Notes under the pieces: model-generated
What the model was told of the DNA's origin: nothing
The model's input: only the letters and a program-made list of their open reading frames with translations
The model's database searches: none
In this document: piece after piece, positions 60,775 through 64,000 of the stretch
Numbering within the stretch: the first letter of the stretch is position 1
Layout of the letters: each line of letters starts with the position of its first letter
Program-made: the position numbers and the translations under genes
Assembly: GCA_948567375.1 (NCBI GenBank)
Contig: OX419758.1
Span: 62,897,965-62,961,964 of the forward strand
Direction of reading: 5' to 3'
DNA length: 64,000 nucleotides
Origin: Lunularia cruciata
Lineage: Eukaryota; Streptophyta; Marchantiopsida; Lunulariales; Lunulariaceae

Positions 60775-62334
60775 ATGGAAGGAGATTTCCAAGTAGAGCT
60801 TTTGCAAAACTCCTTCGTGCCAGAGACCCTTAGCCTTTCAAAGCCCAGGGTTGGAGCATCAACCAATGACCAGCGTTTCCTACTAGTGTTCATTCTTGGG
60901 ACCTACTTCGGTCCCGACGTAAGGGATGAACTGCCAAGGAAGTCTGCGCTGCAAAGAGAGGCCGAGCAGTTGCCTCCCTATACGTCCGAAATGCTGGGTG
61001 GGTCTGTGTGCAAGCTTTCAGAAATTGAAAGCGTTTACTATTATTTACTTCGCAATTCTCATCCCAGCGCCAAAGTGAAGCTGCAGTCTCTATACAAATT
61101 CCTCCAGGGCCATCTTGCACCTCCAGTTAAGGAGACATTGGAAGACGATCGACAGTTTCCGAGTTTCTTCCCTCCACACTTACACAGACACGCCCGATAC
61201 AAGGGAACCTATAAGGTCGTCGAAAACCTTGTATTTATCGATGATCCCTACTTGCCGACAATGAAGATGGAGGACGTTGAGCGCTTTAAGAAGCTCAGTG
61301 GGCTGATCGAGCTCTCTGTGGAGAGAGACGAAGCACGAGGTTTTCAGCATGGGTTGAGGTCGGACAGAGATGAGGAGAGGCAAGCCCGCTTTGATATAGG
61401 TCAAGAATCTGGCCAACTAAGTGGTACATTTCTGGATGGTCTTGGAGTTAGGAAGAAGCGGAAGAAGAAAGGGCAGATGGATTTTCTTCCACCCCCACCG
61501 ATAGTAGCCCCAGTGGCTGATAGGACTGCTGCCACGCCAAAGACAATGGTGGGTCCTGCTATGATGCTGCTTCCAACACTCCTCACAGTGGAGCAGTGGA
61601 ATAATGTTGTAAACGCAGCCAAACCGGCAATTGTATTCACAGGAACTGCTGCTGCCAGGCAGGCAGGCCCTTTGATCGGGCTAGTGGACATTGGTGTTTC
61701 CGACGATGCTTATCTTTTCCGCACAGCCTTGCCTGGAGTTAAGAAGGAGGAAGGTGAGGGTTACTGACTCTGACAGAAGTTAAAATGTCTACCTTTCGTT
61801 GTACGTAAAGCGTTTCATTTACATCAGAATCATCTGCTGGCGATGTACGTTGGAAATGATGAGAAGTACTACCCATAGAGAAGTCTTGTTTCCTTTCCCT
61901 GCTTAGCCTGTCGGATAGCTAATTCAAAAATCATTACGTCGACCAAGTAAATATCTCTACTTTGAGCTGAGCAAATTATGACGGAAGAAATTGCATTTAG
62001 TTTCAACGTTGACGCCTTGTCATGTCTGATGGGATATGGTGTGTGGTTAATGCACACAGGTGATTTCAAGTGTGAGGTAGAAGGAGACGGGAAGGTGACC
62101 ATTAAAGGGTCGACAACAACAGGCGAGGCTCGTGTATTGAAAGGTCAAAGGGTGTTCAACATGATGTCTCAGTTTTTGTGTCCTCCAGGACCTTTCAGTG
62201 TCTCATTCCGCCTTCCCGGAGCAGTGGAGCCAACTCAGTTTACTGGCACATTTGGATCTGATGGAATATTGGAAGGGATTGTGATGAAACAGAGAGCAAG
62301 ATCAGGAGCAGCATCCCTGACATTTGAATCTTAA
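60775..62334 (+). CDS. IDM2/IDM3-like alpha-crystallin domain protein
   Basis: Two exons, 60775-61753 and 62060-62334, joined by a GT-AG intron (phase 1) that restores the motif KKEEGDFKCEVEGDGKVTI; 417 residues. An N-terminal region of about 220 residues holds FLLVFILGTYFGPDV and the FPSFFPPHLHRHARYKGTYK and VVENLVFIDDP motifs, which are plant-specific. A basic, nuclear-localisation-like RKKRKKKGQ follows near residues 225-233, then a Pro-rich linker and a C-terminal alpha-crystallin (Hsp20-like) domain at about 297-410 with GPLIGLVDIGVSDDAYLFRT and FSVSFRLPGAVEP. In Arabidopsis, IDM2 (about 350 residues) and IDM3 (about 460) work in the nucleus with IDM1, MBD7 and the demethylase ROS1 to protect genes from DNA-methylation silencing; the length here lies between the two. 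I leave the symbol blank because one bryophyte copy may equal both. A leader intron is likely. Confidence 0.9.
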
Positions 62335-64000
62335 ATGTCATCACGACGGCTGTGACGCCTGTGTCTTCGGCTTTCTACAGATTCGGAAGTCTCTAGGCCT
62401 GTGTTTAGTCAATATAGATTCCTTCCTCCTTATAGTTCTAATCAGCGAAGGCGACAGTGGGTGAATCTCGACAAAAATCGTCTGCCCGTCGGATGCACCT
62501 GTTGGTCCAGACAGGGGGACTTTGTCACCCATTTTGATCATATTGAAGGACTTGTACAGAGAACCCTCCTGAGAAGATTTGGTTCACTGACCATGTTTTG
62601 GTCCGGTTGACCAGGAGAGGAGATGTACAGAAAGGAGTTTGGGAAAACCCAGATTGAGGTCACGTTAAATGGTGGATACGTGGGACCATGTCTTTGCGAG
62701 GTGAGCGTCGAAGTCGGTCACCTTTGATTAGTTGTAATGCCTTGAACTCTTATGCTCTAGTCTTTTGTATGGGGAAAAGCTCAAAGCTCAGTAGTCGGTC
62801 CCTGGTGGCACTCTAATGTTTACAGACTTAGTTTGTGATAATTTTGACGCTTACAGAAATTTGTGGATTTGTTGATCTCCAGATGTAGGGACTGCGGCCC
62901 AAAGAAATGATCGGATTCTTCACGGGGAAGTTTATACAGGTGTTCGAAGCAGCTTGCTTGAGTTCTCATGCTCATCTGCCTGATTTGATTCTGAAAGAAA
63001 GACTTTGTCGCTTGCTCTTCTGGGTTGTATTATGCTGACTGCGGTGAATATGTCAGGTAACGATTTTCCAGTCAGTTTCAGCTACAAGAGAACAGATTCC
63101 AGATACTTCCCGATTGCTTTCATGTTAGTCCGCGATGCCATCAATCTACCATCCATTCGTTGTTTCTCGGTTAGCAGACGCTACTTGTAAATATGTATGT
63201 TAATCTTTTTTGTAGAACGGTGAATCTGAATAATACGAAGGCCCAGGTATGGAATATGGGCATGAAGTAGTCTGTACTATGCAGGTTTGAGTAGACTGTG
63301 TGTACCAATTTTGGCGGCCATCACAGCCTTGTTCACATTAATGTAAACAGGACGGTATCCCTTTGTACAGTTTGTCGAAAATCGATGGTAGTCTTTTGCT
63401 GAACAAGCACATGCAAGAATGAGCGTTGGATTGTGTTTTTTATCATCCTTCTGCCATGGATTATTAATGAACTGGCAGCCTGCCAAAATGGAAAAGCACT
63501 GTGTATGTCAAGCAGAACTGTATGTACAGACTTAACGAGATGGAGTATATCCCGCTTTTATCCCCTGATCCAGGTTCTCATTTACATTGACTCGGCATCT
63601 CTGGAATTTGTCTCCTATTTGGTTGTCATTATTCACAAGATCCTAGGTTTTGGTGTCAATGAGGAGCAAGCCTGAACTTAGTAGATCCAAAACATCCACT
63701 TACCTCTTCCACCTTACTGAGAATTCACATTCACGATTATTTCACGTAGGTTCTTAAACCGTGTGTCTACGAGATGTAGCTAAATCGTGAACCTTCAGTG
63801 AGACTAAGATATGCAGGCTAACTATGGACCCCTAATGTTTCTACGAGATGTAGACAAATTCTGAACTTTCAGTTTGAAGCCTTGAAGCCCAACTTTCCGT
63901 CTTCGATCCAGATTCCCCAGATGAATGCCAGCATTCCGAATCATATAAGCACATGATTATTGTCCTGGGCGAGAAGATGAGCGTCTCTCATCGTGGTTCA
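62335..64000. other. 3' flank of the IDM-like gene, nothing else supported
   Basis: The first several hundred bases are probably 3' untranslated region. Small frames (for example 63005-63190) show no recognisable domain. A short repeat, TTTCTACGAGATGTAG against TGTCTACGAGATGTAG, occurs near 63763 and 63838. Confidence 0.45.

Noticed and set aside
61401-61691. 96-codon minus-strand frame
   Set aside because: It is antisense to the IDM-like coding exon, which is well supported.

Overview
This window looks like nuclear DNA of a land plant, most likely a moss or other bryophyte. The basis is the protein families present (a PTST-type starch-granule protein, an IDM2/IDM3-like alpha-crystallin protein and a small DnaJ-type zinc-finger protein), short GT-AG introns of 160-620 bases, and compact gene islands set in AT-rich, transposon-rich DNA. 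The species call is inference. There are no bacterial operons, ribosome binding sites or CRISPR arrays, and I found no convincing tRNA or rRNA gene.

Four host genes can be supported. (1) 18426-18737 (+) is a single-exon, 103-residue DnaJ-type zinc-finger protein. (2) 25655-26083 (-) is a 142-residue secreted protein with ten cysteines and no recognised family. (3) 39516-43108 (-) is an eight-exon PTST-like gene whose splice phases all agree; it encodes 313 residues with an N-terminal transit-like region, a coiled coil and a C-terminal CBM48 starch-binding domain. (4) 60775-62334 (+) is a two-exon IDM2/IDM3-like protein of 417 residues. Two open frames on the minus strand (24380-24892 and 59951-60156) look like exons but have no assigned gene. 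A broken HNH-endonuclease stretch of the group II intron-encoded type lies at about 12382-13085 (-).

The rest is mostly old repeats. An unclassified repeat family with coding-like and non-coding parts occurs three times: copy A on the minus strand at about 2200-5900, and copies B1 (about 46880-52900) and B2 (about 52950-55190) in tandem on the plus strand. A Ty3/gypsy pol fossil lies at 6420-7805. A Ty1/copia fossil at 33616-38911 has unusual end repeats. A 2-kb non-coding repeat is present twice (22150-24035 and 27375-29345), and its end is inverted in the second copy; the secreted-protein gene lies between the two. There are also three small elements with terminal inverted repeats and several local tandem duplications.

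Layout: 1-14250 is AT-rich fossil DNA. 14250-21200 is GC-balanced and holds the zinc-finger gene. 21200-29350 holds the paired repeat with the secreted-protein gene between. 29350-38950 holds tandem duplications and the copia fossil. 38950-43600 is the PTST island. 43600-57250 is AT-rich DNA with B1 and B2. 57250-64000 is the IDM-like island. The genes do not form one pathway; each looks like an independent single-copy gene surrounded by decayed repeats.
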